Assembly: GCA_965217825.1 (NCBI GenBank)
Contig: OZ244571.1
Location: 4,216,001-4,280,000 of the forward strand
Reading direction: 5' to 3'
Source: VXNE01 sp965217825
GTDB lineage: Bacteria > Pseudomonadota > Gammaproteobacteria > Pseudomonadales > Azotimanducaceae
DNA length: 64,000 bases
The notes under the pieces were generated by a model. The model saw nothing but the letters and a program-made list of their open reading frames with translations. It was not told the DNA's origin and ran no database searches. Within the stretch, counting starts at the first letter, position 1. Each line of letters starts with the position of its first letter. The position numbers and the translations under genes are program-made. Below, piece after piece: positions 27,096 to 35,443 of the stretch.

Positions 27096-27542
27096 TCATG
27101 CTCTCGATTCCAGCATGCGGACGGCCGCGCGCATTGCGCAGTCGTAGCCATACGCGCCCAAGCCCGAGATGACGCCGCGCGCGATATCGGAGAAGTAGGA
27201 GCGGCGGCGAAAGTCCTCGCGCGCGTGCACGTTGGACAAGTGGACCTCAATGAAGGGAATGTCCACGGCGAGCAAGGCGTCGCGCAATGCGACGCTCGTG
27301 TGCGTAAAGGCGGCGGGATTGACGATGATGAACTCGATGTCTTCGCTCTTCGCGCGCTGGACCGCGTCGACCAGATCGTGCTCGGCGTTACTCTGGAAAG
27401 CGTCCACGACATGGCCGCGCCCGGCAGCGTATTGCTTTGCGCGGGCATTGATATCGTCCAGGGTATCGGCCCCGTAGATATCCGGCTCCCGCGCGCCGAG
27501 CAGGTTCAGGTTCGGGCCATGCAACAGCAGAATACGCGCCAC
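27096..27542 (-). CDS. aroQ: Type II 3-dehydroquinate dehydratase
   Basis: Shikimate-pathway enzyme that dehydrates 3-dehydroquinate. Motifs LLLHGPNLNLLGAREPDIYG, FQSNAEHDLVDAVQ, FIIVNPAAFTHTSVALRDAL, PFIEVHLSNVHAREDFRRRSYFSDIARGVISGLGAYGY are diagnostic, including the catalytic Arg/Tyr loop and His. Starting at GTG 27542 gives 148 residues, the normal length; an ATG at 27578 would add twelve. It lies directly upstream of the accB remnant. Confidence 0.96.
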   Translation of the reverse strand: MARILLLHGPNLNLLGAREPDIYGADTLDDINARAKQYAAGRGHVVDAFQSNAEHDLVDAVQRAKSEDIEFIIVNPAAFTHTSVALRDALLAVDIPFIEVHLSNVHAREDFRRRSYFSDIARGVISGLGAYGYDCAMRAAVRMLESRA

Positions 27543-27654
27543 TATGCGGTTTTCCTCCGCTCGCGCCGGATACGCCAAGGCGCGGGCTGTCGATCAAGTT
27601 AGCGGCAAGATCATAGCAGCGGTCCAGTCGCTGGCGTGAGCCCTGCTAGTGTCA

Positions 27655-28191
27655 CTAGCCCGCCAGATACTTCCGCGCCATCCGCAGCATCGATTCCTCG
27701 TCTGTCAGCCGCGCCAGATCTTCGATATCGATCCAGGCGAGATCGATCGACTCCGGGCCGACCCGCAGACTCTCGGACGACGAAGCGCGAAGCGCGAAGC
27801 GCACGTCGTAGTGCAGGTGCGGCGGCTCCCCCTTCAAGGGCGGGATCGTGTGAATGTCGATATCCAGCACCGCGTTGCTGATCGGATGCACCGGCAGACC
27901 CGATTCCTCCCGCGCCTCGCGCAAGGCGACCGCCAGCGTATCCGGCTCGCCGTCGCTGTGGCCACCGAGCTGCAGCCACTTGCCAAGTTTGCGGTGGTGC
28001 GTCAGCAATACCCTCGAACCCGCCGGATCGACCACCCAGGCGGATCCCGTTACATGGCCGTCGTCAAAGCAATCGCGCTCGAAACATCGCGGCTGCGCTT
28101 CGATGAAGCGACGCAAGCGCGCGGCATCGGCCTCATCGGGATAACGCGCCCGGTAGGCGTCGATCATGCGTATGATTTTTTCTGGACGCAT
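27655..28191 (-). CDS. NUDIX hydrolase
   Basis: A 178-residue protein with a NUDIX fold. The box reads GGHSDGEPDTLAVALREAREESGL, with the REAREESG core and an atypically spaced start. An N-terminal helical region precedes VVDPAGSRVLLTHHRKLGKWLQLGGH. The likely substrate is a nucleoside diphosphate derivative, unknown. The ATG at 28191 is the best start (MRPEKIIRMIDAY). It overlaps the vsr 3' end by 28 nt. Confidence 0.9.
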   Translation of the reverse strand: MRPEKIIRMIDAYRARYPDEADAARLRRFIEAQPRCFERDCFDDGHVTGSAWVVDPAGSRVLLTHHRKLGKWLQLGGHSDGEPDTLAVALREAREESGLPVHPISNAVLDIDIHTIPPLKGEPPHLHYDVRFALRASSSESLRVGPESIDLAWIDIEDLARLTDEESMLRMARKYLAG

Positions 28192-28625
28192 GCCTTGTTT
28201 CCTCCCAGGAATCGTCGCGCCCTCCTCTCGATGCGATCCAGATTCGCGACCTGACACTCCCAAATGACCATGACGCGCCAGCCGCGCGCGCGCAGCGCCC
28301 GCTCGCTCCTCCTGTCGCGCCTGCGATTGCCCTCCAGTTTGGGGACCCAGTAAGCCAACCGCGACTTGGGCATGCGCGCGTGTTTGCAACCGTCGTGCAG
28401 GTGCCAGAAGCAACCGTGCACGAAGATGACGCTTGACCTTCCCGGAAACACGAGGTCCGGCGTGCCCGGCAGGTCGGAGCGATGCAACCGGTAACGATAA
28501 CCGATGCCGTGGAGGAGTTTCCGCACCGCCATTTCCGCCTTGCTGTCCCGGTTCTTGATCCGAGACATCAGGGCGCTTCGAGCGGCGGGGCTAAGGGTGT
28601 CGACCATCCGGGGCCGTCGCGACAA
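28164..28625 (-). CDS. vsr: Very short patch repair endonuclease (Vsr)
   Basis: Nicks T:G mismatches left by deamination of 5-methylcytosine. The 153-residue protein shows MSRIKNRDSKAEMAVRKLLHGIGYRYRLH, PGTPDLVFPGRSSVIFVHGCFWHLHDGCKHARMP, and NRRRDRRSERALRARGWRVMVIWEC; the catalytic Asp and zinc-site Cys/His residues are present. It is usually paired with a cytosine-5 methyltransferase, which is not in this window. Start ATG 28625; an internal ATG at 28607 is also possible. Confidence 0.93.
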   Translation of the reverse strand: MSRRPRMVDTLSPAARSALMSRIKNRDSKAEMAVRKLLHGIGYRYRLHRSDLPGTPDLVFPGRSSVIFVHGCFWHLHDGCKHARMPKSRLAYWVPKLEGNRRRDRRSERALRARGWRVMVIWECQVANLDRIERRARRFLGGNKACVQKKSYA

Positions 28626-28685
28626 AATGCGTTGCGAGGCGCCAGGCCATTCGTTGCTTATCCCGGCCTGCCGCCAAGATGGGAG

Positions 28686-30494
28686 TCAGTTTTCCTTGTC
28701 GAAGAGCGCAGCGAGTTGCTCGGTCATCGCGCCGCCTAGCTGTTCCGCGTCGGTAATGGTCACGGCGCGGCGATAGTGATGCGTCACGTCGTGGCCGATC
28801 CCGATTGCGATAAGTTCGACTCCCGAATAGCTCTCTATCTGGTCGATGGCGTATTTCAGGTGCTGTTCGAGGTAGTTGTTCGGATTCACCAGCAGCGTCG
28901 AGTTGTCCACGGGCAGGCCGTCCGAGATCACCATCAGCACGCGGCGTTGCTCGGGACGGACCACGAGGCGATTGTGAGCCCAGATGAGCGCCTCGCCATC
29001 GATGTTCTCCTTCAGCAGTTCTTCGCGCATCATCAGCCCGAGGTTCCGCCGCTTGCGGCGCCATGGATCGTCCGCCGCCTTGTAGACGATGTGCCGAAGA
29101 TCGTTGAGCCGGCCGGGATTGGCCGGTTTGCCATTGTTGATCCATTCCTCCCGCGATTGCCCGCCGCGCCATGCGCGCGTCGTAAAGCCGAGGATTTCCA
29201 CGCTCACCGAGCACCGTTCCAGCGTGCGTCCAAGGATATCGGCGCACATTGCGGCGATGGTGATCGAGCGGCCGCGCATGGAACCGGAACTGTCGATCAA
29301 CATGGTGACGACCGTGTCGCGAAAGTTGGTCTCTTTCTCCTGCTTGTAGGTGAGCGGATTCATGGGATCGACAACGACCTGGGCCAGTCGCGAGGTGTCG
29401 AGAATGCCCTCGTCCAGATCGAACGCCCACGCGCGCATCTGCTTGGCGAGCAGTCGGCGCTGCAACCGGTTGGCGAGTTTCGACGTGGCGTGCTGAAGCG
29501 GCACAAGCTGCTGATCCAGGAGTGTGCGCAAGCGGGTGAGTTCCCCCAACTCGCAAAGATCCTCCGCCAGGATTACTTCGTCGAATTCCGCGGTATAGGG
29601 CTTGTAGTCGACATTGACGCGGATACGTCCCAACTCGTCGGGCACGACCTTGGGCGCTTCCTCGTCGTCCGCATCGGCGGCGAGTTCGCTCATGTCCATA
29701 TCCGCGTCCAGATCAACGATGACCGTTTCGCCGCCGTCGTCTTCATCGCCGAGCGTGTCGTCTTCGAGCACGACATCTTCCATCGACGCCTCGGAATCCG
29801 ACTCCGACACATCGTCGACGGACTCCGTATCCCCCTCGTTGTCGCCGAGATCCTGGTCTTCGAACTCTGCGACCAGGCCCAGGTCCTTGAGGAGCGAACG
29901 GCTTGCGTCGGCGTACTCCGCCTGGTTGTGCAGCTTGTCGCGCAACAGATCGATGTGCTTGCCGGCGCGCTCCTCCACGTAGTCGCGCCAGAAACGGACC
30001 ACGTTTTCCGCCGACGGCGGCAACTCCCGCCCGGTGATCCGCTGCCGCACGATCAGCCCCACGGCGACGCTCAAGGGGGCTTCCGTCTCGGCGGTGATGG
30101 TGTCGAACGCCGCCTGGCGACACAGCGCTTCGAGCGCGGCGTCGAGGTTGCGCGCCACGCCTTCCATCCGGAGCGTGCCGATGGACGCGATGCGCGCGTC
30201 CTCCACCCACTGGAACATCTCCTGGGCGGGACCGGCGGCGGGCGCGCGCGCGCGATGGGTCGCGTCGTCGTGATATCGGAGCTTCAGGGCGAATTCGTCG
30301 CTGACCCCGCGCACGGCATTCAGTTCGTCATCGGCGCAGCCCATGTTCGGCAATGGCAACTGCACGACGTTGCCGCGCATCGCCGGGCTACCCTTGCCGA
30401 AGTTGACCTCCAGGTCGTCGTTCTCCGCCAGCGCCCGCATCGTCGCCGCCGTGGCTCTTTTGAACAACTCAAGGGGGCTGTCTTCTTCACCCAT
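28686..30494 (-). CDS. cobT: Cobaltochelatase subunit CobT
   Basis: Part of the AAA+/VWA helper complex for ATP-dependent cobalt insertion into hydrogenobyrinate diamide. The 602-residue protein has an N-terminal helical region, a very acidic stretch (residues 205-275, runs of Asp/Glu around DDVSESDSEASMEDVVLEDD), and a C-terminal VWA domain with MIDAS LIDSSGSMRG near residue 401. It lies 27 nt after cobS. CobN, the large catalytic subunit, is not in the window. Confidence 0.95.
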   Translation of the reverse strand: MGEEDSPLELFKRATAATMRALAENDDLEVNFGKGSPAMRGNVVQLPLPNMGCADDELNAVRGVSDEFALKLRYHDDATHRARAPAAGPAQEMFQWVEDARIASIGTLRMEGVARNLDAALEALCRQAAFDTITAETEAPLSVAVGLIVRQRITGRELPPSAENVVRFWRDYVEERAGKHIDLLRDKLHNQAEYADASRSLLKDLGLVAEFEDQDLGDNEGDTESVDDVSESDSEASMEDVVLEDDTLGDEDDGGETVIVDLDADMDMSELAADADDEEAPKVVPDELGRIRVNVDYKPYTAEFDEVILAEDLCELGELTRLRTLLDQQLVPLQHATSKLANRLQRRLLAKQMRAWAFDLDEGILDTSRLAQVVVDPMNPLTYKQEKETNFRDTVVTMLIDSSGSMRGRSITIAAMCADILGRTLERCSVSVEILGFTTRAWRGGQSREEWINNGKPANPGRLNDLRHIVYKAADDPWRRKRRNLGLMMREELLKENIDGEALIWAHNRLVVRPEQRRVLMVISDGLPVDNSTLLVNPNNYLEQHLKYAIDQIESYSGVELIAIGIGHDVTHHYRRAVTITDAEQLGGAMTEQLAALFDKEN

Positions 30495-30521
30495 GCCAAA
30501 GACCCGAAAACGATACTTCGG

Positions 30522-31520
30522 TCACTGTCGCAGCGTCAGACCTCGCGTCGCGTCGCCGAGATCCTCCCCCATGCAGCGCTGGTAGTACTCCGCCACCACC
30601 GGACGTTCGAGTTCGTCGCACTTGTTCAGGAAGGAGACGCGGAACCCGAAGGCGATGTCATTGAATATGTCGGCGTTCTCCGCCCAGGTCAGGACCGTCC
30701 TGGGCGACATGACCACCGAGATATCGCCGTTGACGAAACCCTTGCGGGTCAAGTCGGCGACGGACACCATGCTGGAAATGATGCGTCTGCCGTTGTCGCC
30801 TTCTTGCCAGGACTTCGCCTTGCCGTAGACGATCTCCACTTCCTGTTCGTGTTCCAGGTAGTTCAACGCCGTCACGATATTCCAGCGGTCCATCTGCCCC
30901 TGGTTGATCTGTTGGGTGCCGTGGTACAGGCCGGTGGTGTCGCCCAGTCCAACGGTGTTGGTAGTCGAAAACAGCCGGAATGCCGGGTGTGGCCGTACGA
31001 CGCGGTTCTGATCGAGCAAAGTGAGCTTGCCCTCAACTTCCAGCACGCGCTGGATAACAAACATGACGTCCGGACGTCCCGCATCGTATTCGTCGAAACA
31101 CAGCGCCGTCGGATGCTGCAACGCCCAAGGCAGTATGCCCTCCTTGAACGCCGTGACCTGCAGACCGTCTTCAATGACGATGGCGTCCTTGCCCACCAGG
31201 TCGATGCGGCTGATGTGGCTGTCCAGGTTGACGCGGATGCACGGCCAGTTGAGCCGCGCCGCGACCTGCTCCACATGCGTCGACTTGCCGGTCCCGTGAT
31301 AACCCTGAATCATGACCCGGCGGTTGTGCGCGAAACCCGCGAGAATCGCCAACGTCGTGTCGTGATCGAATTGATAGGCCGAATCGATGTCGGGGACGTA
31401 GTCCGTGCGGTCTTTGAAGCCCGGCACTTCGAAATCCTGATCCAGCCCGAACGCCTCCCGCACGTTGACCGTGGTATTCGGCATCATGTCCGGCGACAAG
31501 CCCGATTCGTGAACACTCAT
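30522..31520 (-). CDS. cobS: Cobaltochelatase AAA+ subunit CobS
   Basis: ATPase of the cobaltochelatase complex, partner of CobT. About 332 residues from MSVHESGLSPDMMPN; Walker A GYHGTGKSTH, Walker B ALCFDEYDAGRPDV, sensor 1 RLFSTTNTVGLGD, and the C-terminal helical lid (MSPRTVLTWAENADIF). The ATG at 31520 was chosen as the conserved N-terminus; the frame is open 30 codons further up. It forms a two-gene unit with cobT. Confidence 0.95.
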   Translation of the reverse strand: MSVHESGLSPDMMPNTTVNVREAFGLDQDFEVPGFKDRTDYVPDIDSAYQFDHDTTLAILAGFAHNRRVMIQGYHGTGKSTHVEQVAARLNWPCIRVNLDSHISRIDLVGKDAIVIEDGLQVTAFKEGILPWALQHPTALCFDEYDAGRPDVMFVIQRVLEVEGKLTLLDQNRVVRPHPAFRLFSTTNTVGLGDTTGLYHGTQQINQGQMDRWNIVTALNYLEHEQEVEIVYGKAKSWQEGDNGRRIISSMVSVADLTRKGFVNGDISVVMSPRTVLTWAENADIFNDIAFGFRVSFLNKCDELERPVVAEYYQRCMGEDLGDATRGLTLRQ

Positions 31521-31722
31521 CGGCAACGTGAGTCCTTGGCTTCGGGTCGGACATTTAATCACTAATCCGGCGCAATGGCTTGACCCGGCCCGTTTTTGAT
31601 TGAAGGCCAACTCCCGAGAGATAGTCAGCCGCGCCTTCCAGTCCGCCTCCCGGCCGGCTCCATCGAGTTCGCGGCGCGCCCAGGCGACCGGTCAGTAGTT
31701 TCTCAACATGGAAAGACTTTCG

Positions 31723-32073
31723 CTAATCTTTCCACGGAAGGTTTACCTGCATAGGCACGACATCAGGAAATTGCTCGCCTTCGAGCGGGTCGAGAGTATC
31801 GCCTAGATAGCGCTCCATTTTTTCGCGTAGTCGCGGATCGCTCACGCTTGCCCATGAAACGAGCAGTTGTCCGCGCGACCTATGCCGTAGGATGTTGTTG
31901 TTGCGGCGATGCTCAGACAGCCGTTCTCGAATATCGCCTTGTCCGACTCTAGCGACGCGGTCGCCGCTGCACCAAATGATGTAAACGCCGACATCGCTCG
32001 TACTAGTGAGATTGAGTCGCTCTAGCGAGCAGAAATGACGGTCCTCGCCGCACCGGACCCAGTTCAGGATCAT
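31723..32073 (-). CDS. Small GIY-YIG-like protein
   Basis: A 116-residue protein. The stretch VGVYIIWCSGDRVARVGQGDIRERLSEHR matches the core of GIY-YIG folds (GVYII strand, VGQG turn, Arg-containing helix). A later Glu sits in REKMERYLGDTL. This suggests a small nuclease-type domain, but the family is not certain. The start overlaps the stop of the membrane gene (ATGA), so it belongs to a four-gene unit. A short inverted repeat, GGAAAGA/TCTTTCC, covers the stop codon. Confidence 0.6.
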   Translation of the reverse strand: MILNWVRCGEDRHFCSLERLNLTSTSDVGVYIIWCSGDRVARVGQGDIRERLSEHRRNNNILRHRSRGQLLVSWASVSDPRLREKMERYLGDTLDPLEGEQFPDVVPMQVNLPWKD

Positions 32074-32354
32074 AAGACCGCTGTTTCCTCCAACGCATAT
32101 GGCGGCGCTTGCTCGCGCCTTCGAATGCGGCCGCGCACCTCGCCTCGAAATTCGGAAACCTCGCGACCGAGCGCATGATGGTCTCTAGCGAGGCTGTCGA
32201 TCTTTTTATCGAGACTATCAATCCTACTATTGATATTTCCCTCTAATTCGCCCAGTCGCTTATCAAAATCTGCGTTCAAATCTCGGCGGATTTTCCAAAG
32301 GAAGCCGACGAGCGCTAAGCCAACCGAGATAATGCCTATGAGTTCCGCGCTCAT
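32070..32354 (-). CDS. Small membrane coiled-coil protein
   Basis: A 94-residue protein with one N-terminal transmembrane helix (LIGIISVGLALVGFLW, residues 5-20), then a heptad-like coiled coil (DLNADFDKRLGELEGNINSRIDSLDKKIDSL) and a basic tail. I do not recognise a named family. It is a plausible membrane tether or oligomeriser for the GIY-YIG-like protein, whose start overlaps this stop. Coiled-coil proteins of this form are often associated with small mobile or defence islands, but that is inference. Confidence 0.6.
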   Translation of the reverse strand: MSAELIGIISVGLALVGFLWKIRRDLNADFDKRLGELEGNINSRIDSLDKKIDSLARDHHALGREVSEFRGEVRGRIRRREQAPPYALEETAVL

Positions 32355-32372
32355 GCCTTTTTTGATCCGACG

Positions 32373-32534
32373 CTATCGGTCGTCGAGTTGCGCGCGAATT
32401 AGCGAAACAATTTTGCTCGTGTCAACATCCATGCTAGTGAGCGTTGAATCTATTAGATCGAGCTTTTCGCCGAGCGTGCGCAGCTCAAGTACGATCTGCG
32501 GTCCAGTCAGCGCCCCAATGTACGAATCTTTCAT
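32373..32534 (-). CDS. 53-residue hypothetical protein
   Basis: Short frame starting MKDSYIGALTGPQIVLELR and ending SLIRAQLDDR. Hydrophobic and charged residues alternate as in one amphipathic helix pair. Its ATG overlaps the stop of the upstream 44-residue gene (ATGA), and the membrane gene follows 18 nt later. The tight spacing is the main support; function unknown. Confidence 0.5.
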   Translation of the reverse strand: MKDSYIGALTGPQIVLELRTLGEKLDLIDSTLTSMDVDTSKIVSLIRAQLDDR

Positions 32535-32665
32535 CGTCTCGACTCTCGTCTCGCGTTGACGCCGTTCATGGCGATTTCGCGCCGCTGCTCCGCGCTCAGT
32601 TTCTTCGCGCGAGCACGACCGCCCGCCTTGCCGGCAGCGCTTTTCTTCGCATCGACATAGGTCAT
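32531..32665 (-). CDS. 44-residue basic protein
   Basis: Frame beginning MTYVDAKKSAAGKAGGRARA, then KKLSAEQRREIAMNGVNARRE; strongly basic, lysine/arginine/alanine rich, resembling short nucleic-acid-binding small proteins. Its stop overlaps the next ATG. A TTGACA hexamer lies about 22 nt upstream (32687-32692 on the minus strand), but no convincing -10 is placed before the ATG, so the true start could be further downstream. Confidence 0.5.
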   Translation of the reverse strand: MTYVDAKKSAAGKAGGRARAKKLSAEQRREIAMNGVNARRESRR

Positions 32666-33467
32666 TTAGAACAACCGACAAATCACTGTCAACATCTTTT
32701 TTTGACAAAGTTGTTAGTCGGACAAGCCAAATAGCAGGCGTCGCCCGACGCCGGGCCACCTGCCGAATGCAATAGCCGCAATGTCGGCGCGGGAGTAGCT
32801 ATCCGCGCCTCGGCGAATAGGCAGGAAACTCTCGCAGCCTGCTGTGTGGCGTTGTCCAACGACCCGGTGACCCTAATTGTCGCGGGAAAATCGAGCGAAG
32901 CCCAGAAGGACAGCGCCATGCAAATATCAATGTGTCTCGCGCTCGCGCTCGCCCTCTTGTCCGCGAACGTCGCGGGCGAGGCGAAAACGGAGCAAGGCAG
33001 AAATGCTGATCGAGAAATACTCGCCGGACGATTCCAGCGGCGAGCGGATCGCCATGACGTGGCGGCCGGATGAAGCTGCGAGCGCCGGCCGGCACGCTGT
33101 GGATTTGTGGACGAGTCCTGCGGATCGGCGCGCGCCCTTCGGGGCGCCTCTCGCCCACAACCCCACAGCTTCGGCAACAAGTTTTTCTTCTCGAAAAAGA
33201 GGAAGACCCGAACCGCAAAAACGGGACATTTCTACTTTGCGTTGACATGCCGCGCCTTTTTTCAGAAGCCGCTGCGGGAAGGTCGGCACACAAGGTTTCT
33301 GCGCTCGCATCAGCCTAGCGCTCGCCGCACCTGCCGAGCGGTGTCACGGCGGGAGAGATCGCGAAATTCAAAACTGACCCGCTACCGGCCGGTCGGCCAT
33401 CTTGATGCAAGCGCTTTCGCCCGCGTATAGTCTTGTTTCCTATCGTCTTTCAGGTGGCCTCCGTGGC
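32666..33467. other. Mostly gene-free region with inverted repeat
   Basis: About 0.8 kb with no gene I can support. A possible signal-peptide-like frame (MQISMCLALALALLSANVAG, from 32919) ends quickly at 33073 and looks decayed. An inverted repeat lies at 33097-33168. AT-rich patches occur near both ends. Confidence 0.5.
33097..33168. repeat. Imperfect 19-bp inverted repeat
   Basis: Left arm CTGTGGATTTGTGGACGAG (33097-33115) pairs with the right arm at 33150-33168, whose complement reads CTGTGGGGTTGTGGGCGAG: 16 of 19 positions match. The 34-base spacer contains a smaller GC hairpin around cgcgcccttcggggcgcc. It lies in a gene-poor gap. Confidence 0.75.
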
Positions 33468-33736
33468 ATGCTGACATTCTCCGAAGAAGCGCTCCTGCTC
33501 CTGCTCGACGAGGAGGAGGGCATTTTCCAGTCGGTGGGCAAAACACATTGGAACTCGCCATGGCAGGCGCGGTACTGATGGAACCGGCGTTTGCCGACCG
33601 CATCGACACCGACCTGGAGCGCATGATGGTCATCGACCGGGCGCCGACGGGCGATCCGCTGCTCGACGATGTGCTGGAACGAATCGCCCAGGGCGAGGAG
33701 CACAACGACACCAGGGGGTGGATCGAGACCCTGGCC
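33468..33736 (+). pseudogene. GPP34-like gene remnant (frameshifted, 3' truncated)
   Basis: N-terminal GPP34-like motif MLTFSEEALLLLLDEEEGI in one frame, then AMAGAVLMEPAFADRIDTDLE and PTGDPLLDDVLERIA in a second frame after a shift near 33540-33550. The first frame stops at 33578. The similarity ends near IETLA at 33736 and runs straight into patatin sequence. Proteins with this domain bind phosphoinositides in eukaryotes; in bacteria the role is unknown. The gene is not functional here. Confidence 0.65.
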
Positions 33737-34026
33737 GTGGTTACCGGCCCGCTGGTTGCCGTGGACGTGGTACCGCCCGTTGACGCTGATCTTGGCGCCA
33801 CCGGGGAGCAAATCCAGTCCCGCTGGACTATTGTCTGGAACCGGATCAACCCTTGGAGCAAGCCGACGCGGACGCCCGGCATCGTCTCGGTTCTGCCGAC
33901 CTGTACATCAGGCCACCCGTGGAACAGTTCAGGATCCTGGATTTCAGCGTCGCCGACCAGGCGGTCGAAATCGGCTACGCCCACAGCATGGCCGAGCTAG
34001 CCGCGTGGACGAAGCATGAGCAGTAG
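33737..34026 (+). pseudogene. Patatin-like phospholipase C-terminal remnant
   Basis: Reads GPLVAVDVVPPVDADLG and RWTIVWNRINPWSKPTRTPG in one frame, then ADLYIRPPVEQFRILDF and VADQAVEIGYAHS in another, ending at TAG 34024-34026. These are the usual C-terminal strands and tail of bacterial patatin/NTE-type phospholipases. About 20 codons between the two parts are lost. The stop overlaps the ATG of the thioesterase gene. Confidence 0.65.
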
Positions 34027-34849
34027 CCCGGCCCGCGCCACGCGGCGCCAGCAAAGCGCCATCGCCCAAATACTGGTGCCATTGCGTGAACAAGGCGATA
34101 AGCCACCGCTTTTCCACATGGCCGCCGGTTACGGCGATATGCGTTTCTTCAAGCAGGTCGCGGACGGGATCGACAACCGGCCCGTCTATGGGTTGCAGCC
34201 TCCCGGCCTGAAGTCGGTCCAGTGCATCCGCCAAAAATCGCTCCACTGGCTTGTCGGCGAGTACATCCTGCAGATCAAACGCGTTCAGGAAACAGGCCCC
34301 TATTACCTGTCGGGCTATTCCGGCGGAGGCCTGCTGATGGTCGAGACGGCCAAGACTCTGATCGAGGCCGGAGACGACGTCGCCCTCCTCGTCGTGATGG
34401 ACCCACCGTTGCAGGTGCCGCGCTGGTTGACGTTGTTCTACATGATCCTCTACAGGCTCTGCAACCTGACGCTGGCGACCGACGACATCCGGTGGCGCAT
34501 CATTCGCAACTCGAACAACCGGCTGCTGCGCTGGGTCTCGGACGAAGGCATGTGCACCCACATGGCGATCTTCAAGGATCTCGAGGTCAGGTCCTACCCC
34601 GGCCGCATCATCTACATTCGACCCGAGAAGTCATGGATACGACTGCTCAACCTGACCCGGATCGGCAGAACCTGGCTCGATGTCGCCGAACACGGAACCG
34701 AGATTTTCTGGACGCCCGGCACGCATCACACCATGTTGCTGCAGGGACAGGTGGAATTCGTTACGGCCATTGTCAAGGATTGTCTCGCGCGAGGCGGTTC
34801 GAGCGACCGCACGGCGCCAATGGAGGCCGGTTCCGATACCCCGAAGTAA
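34016..34849 (+). CDS. Thioesterase-domain protein
   Basis: A 277-residue alpha/beta hydrolase of the type II/NRPS thioesterase class. It shows HMAAGYGDMRFFKQVA (oxyanion region), VYGLQPPGLK, YYLSGYSGGGLLMVETAKTL (nucleophile Ser) and a C-terminal His in WTPGTHHTMLLQ. It probably hydrolyses an acyl-thioester, but no synthase gene lies nearby. Its ATG lies inside the patatin remnant, so the start region may be recent. Stand-alone function is uncertain. Confidence 0.85.
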   Translation: MSSSPARATRRQQSAIAQILVPLREQGDKPPLFHMAAGYGDMRFFKQVADGIDNRPVYGLQPPGLKSVQCIRQKSLHWLVGEYILQIKRVQETGPYYLSGYSGGGLLMVETAKTLIEAGDDVALLVVMDPPLQVPRWLTLFYMILYRLCNLTLATDDIRWRIIRNSNNRLLRWVSDEGMCTHMAIFKDLEVRSYPGRIIYIRPEKSWIRLLNLTRIGRTWLDVAEHGTEIFWTPGTHHTMLLQGQVEFVTAIVKDCLARGGSSDRTAPMEAGSDTPK

Positions 34850-35443
34850 GCGCGAACTCTCCGGCCTGCTGGGCTCCCTGCGCGAGGACTGCGCTTGCTC
34901 GGCGGGCTGCTTCGCGGCCGTCCGCGGAAGGGCATGAGAGCGTCGATCTCGGACAAAGCCTTGGTTCATTGGTACCTGAACCCCCCGAAACCCACTTCGG
35001 ACTAGCCGAAGAACGCGAAGTCCTCGGTGTCGTTGAACGGGAAGCGACGCGCGCCCGGCGAGTTCTCGATGCCCAGGTAGCGGCGCAGCGCCTTGAGGAC
35101 GTGCTTCCGGCATGACCACATTCGCGATATGTCGGAAGTTCCACGTTGCGAGATAGTCGACGCCGTCGGTCGCCGCGGTCGCGACATGGACCGCGTCTTC
35201 CGCCGTTTCCACCAATAATTCTTGGAATACAATGATTCATGACGCTCGCACCCCAATTCGTACCACGATTTTGCGAGGTTTGAAGTGGTACTCCCTACTC
35301 GTTCGACCGCCATGTTGAGACATGGACACACCACCATCATGGCTGTCCGCGACGAGCATTGCGGAGGCGACGCGGGCACCCAACTTCCCCGGCGGGAGTT
35401 GCCTTCGGATGGCGTTTTATTGGCCTTGGCGCAGTTTGCCAAC
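34850..35443. other. Degraded segment with a PIN-domain relic
   Basis: No intact gene. On the minus strand, 35090-35230 reads VETAEDAVHVATAATDGVDY then LATWNFRHIAN, the C-terminal half of a PIN-type toxin. A second frame at 34999-35100 reads KHVLKALRRYLGIENSPG and FPFNDTEDFAFFG, a tail also seen near 36130 and 42200. No start or N-terminal PIN Asp motif survives. Confidence 0.55.
35090..35250 (-). pseudogene. PIN-domain (VapC-like) fragment
   Basis: The frame carries DAVHVATAATDGVDYLATWN and FRHIAN, matching the conserved second half of PIN ribonucleases. The N-terminal half with the first acidic residue is not present in any frame. It lies on the same strand as the higBA pair, with remnants of another gene fused after it. 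Confidence 0.6.

Noticed and set aside
28776..31565. Very long plus-strand open frame (929 codons) opposite cobT and cobS
   Set aside because: It is antisense to two clearly identified chelatase genes and has shadow-type composition rich in His, Val and Arg.
31711..31735. Intrinsic terminator after the GIY-YIG-like gene
   Set aside because: A short inverted repeat exists, but it overlaps the stop codon, has a 7-bp stem of low GC and no U-run.
32846..33073. Short secreted-protein frame with a signal-like segment
   Set aside because: It stops soon after the hydrophobic part and the next stretch continues in another frame; likely decay or chance.
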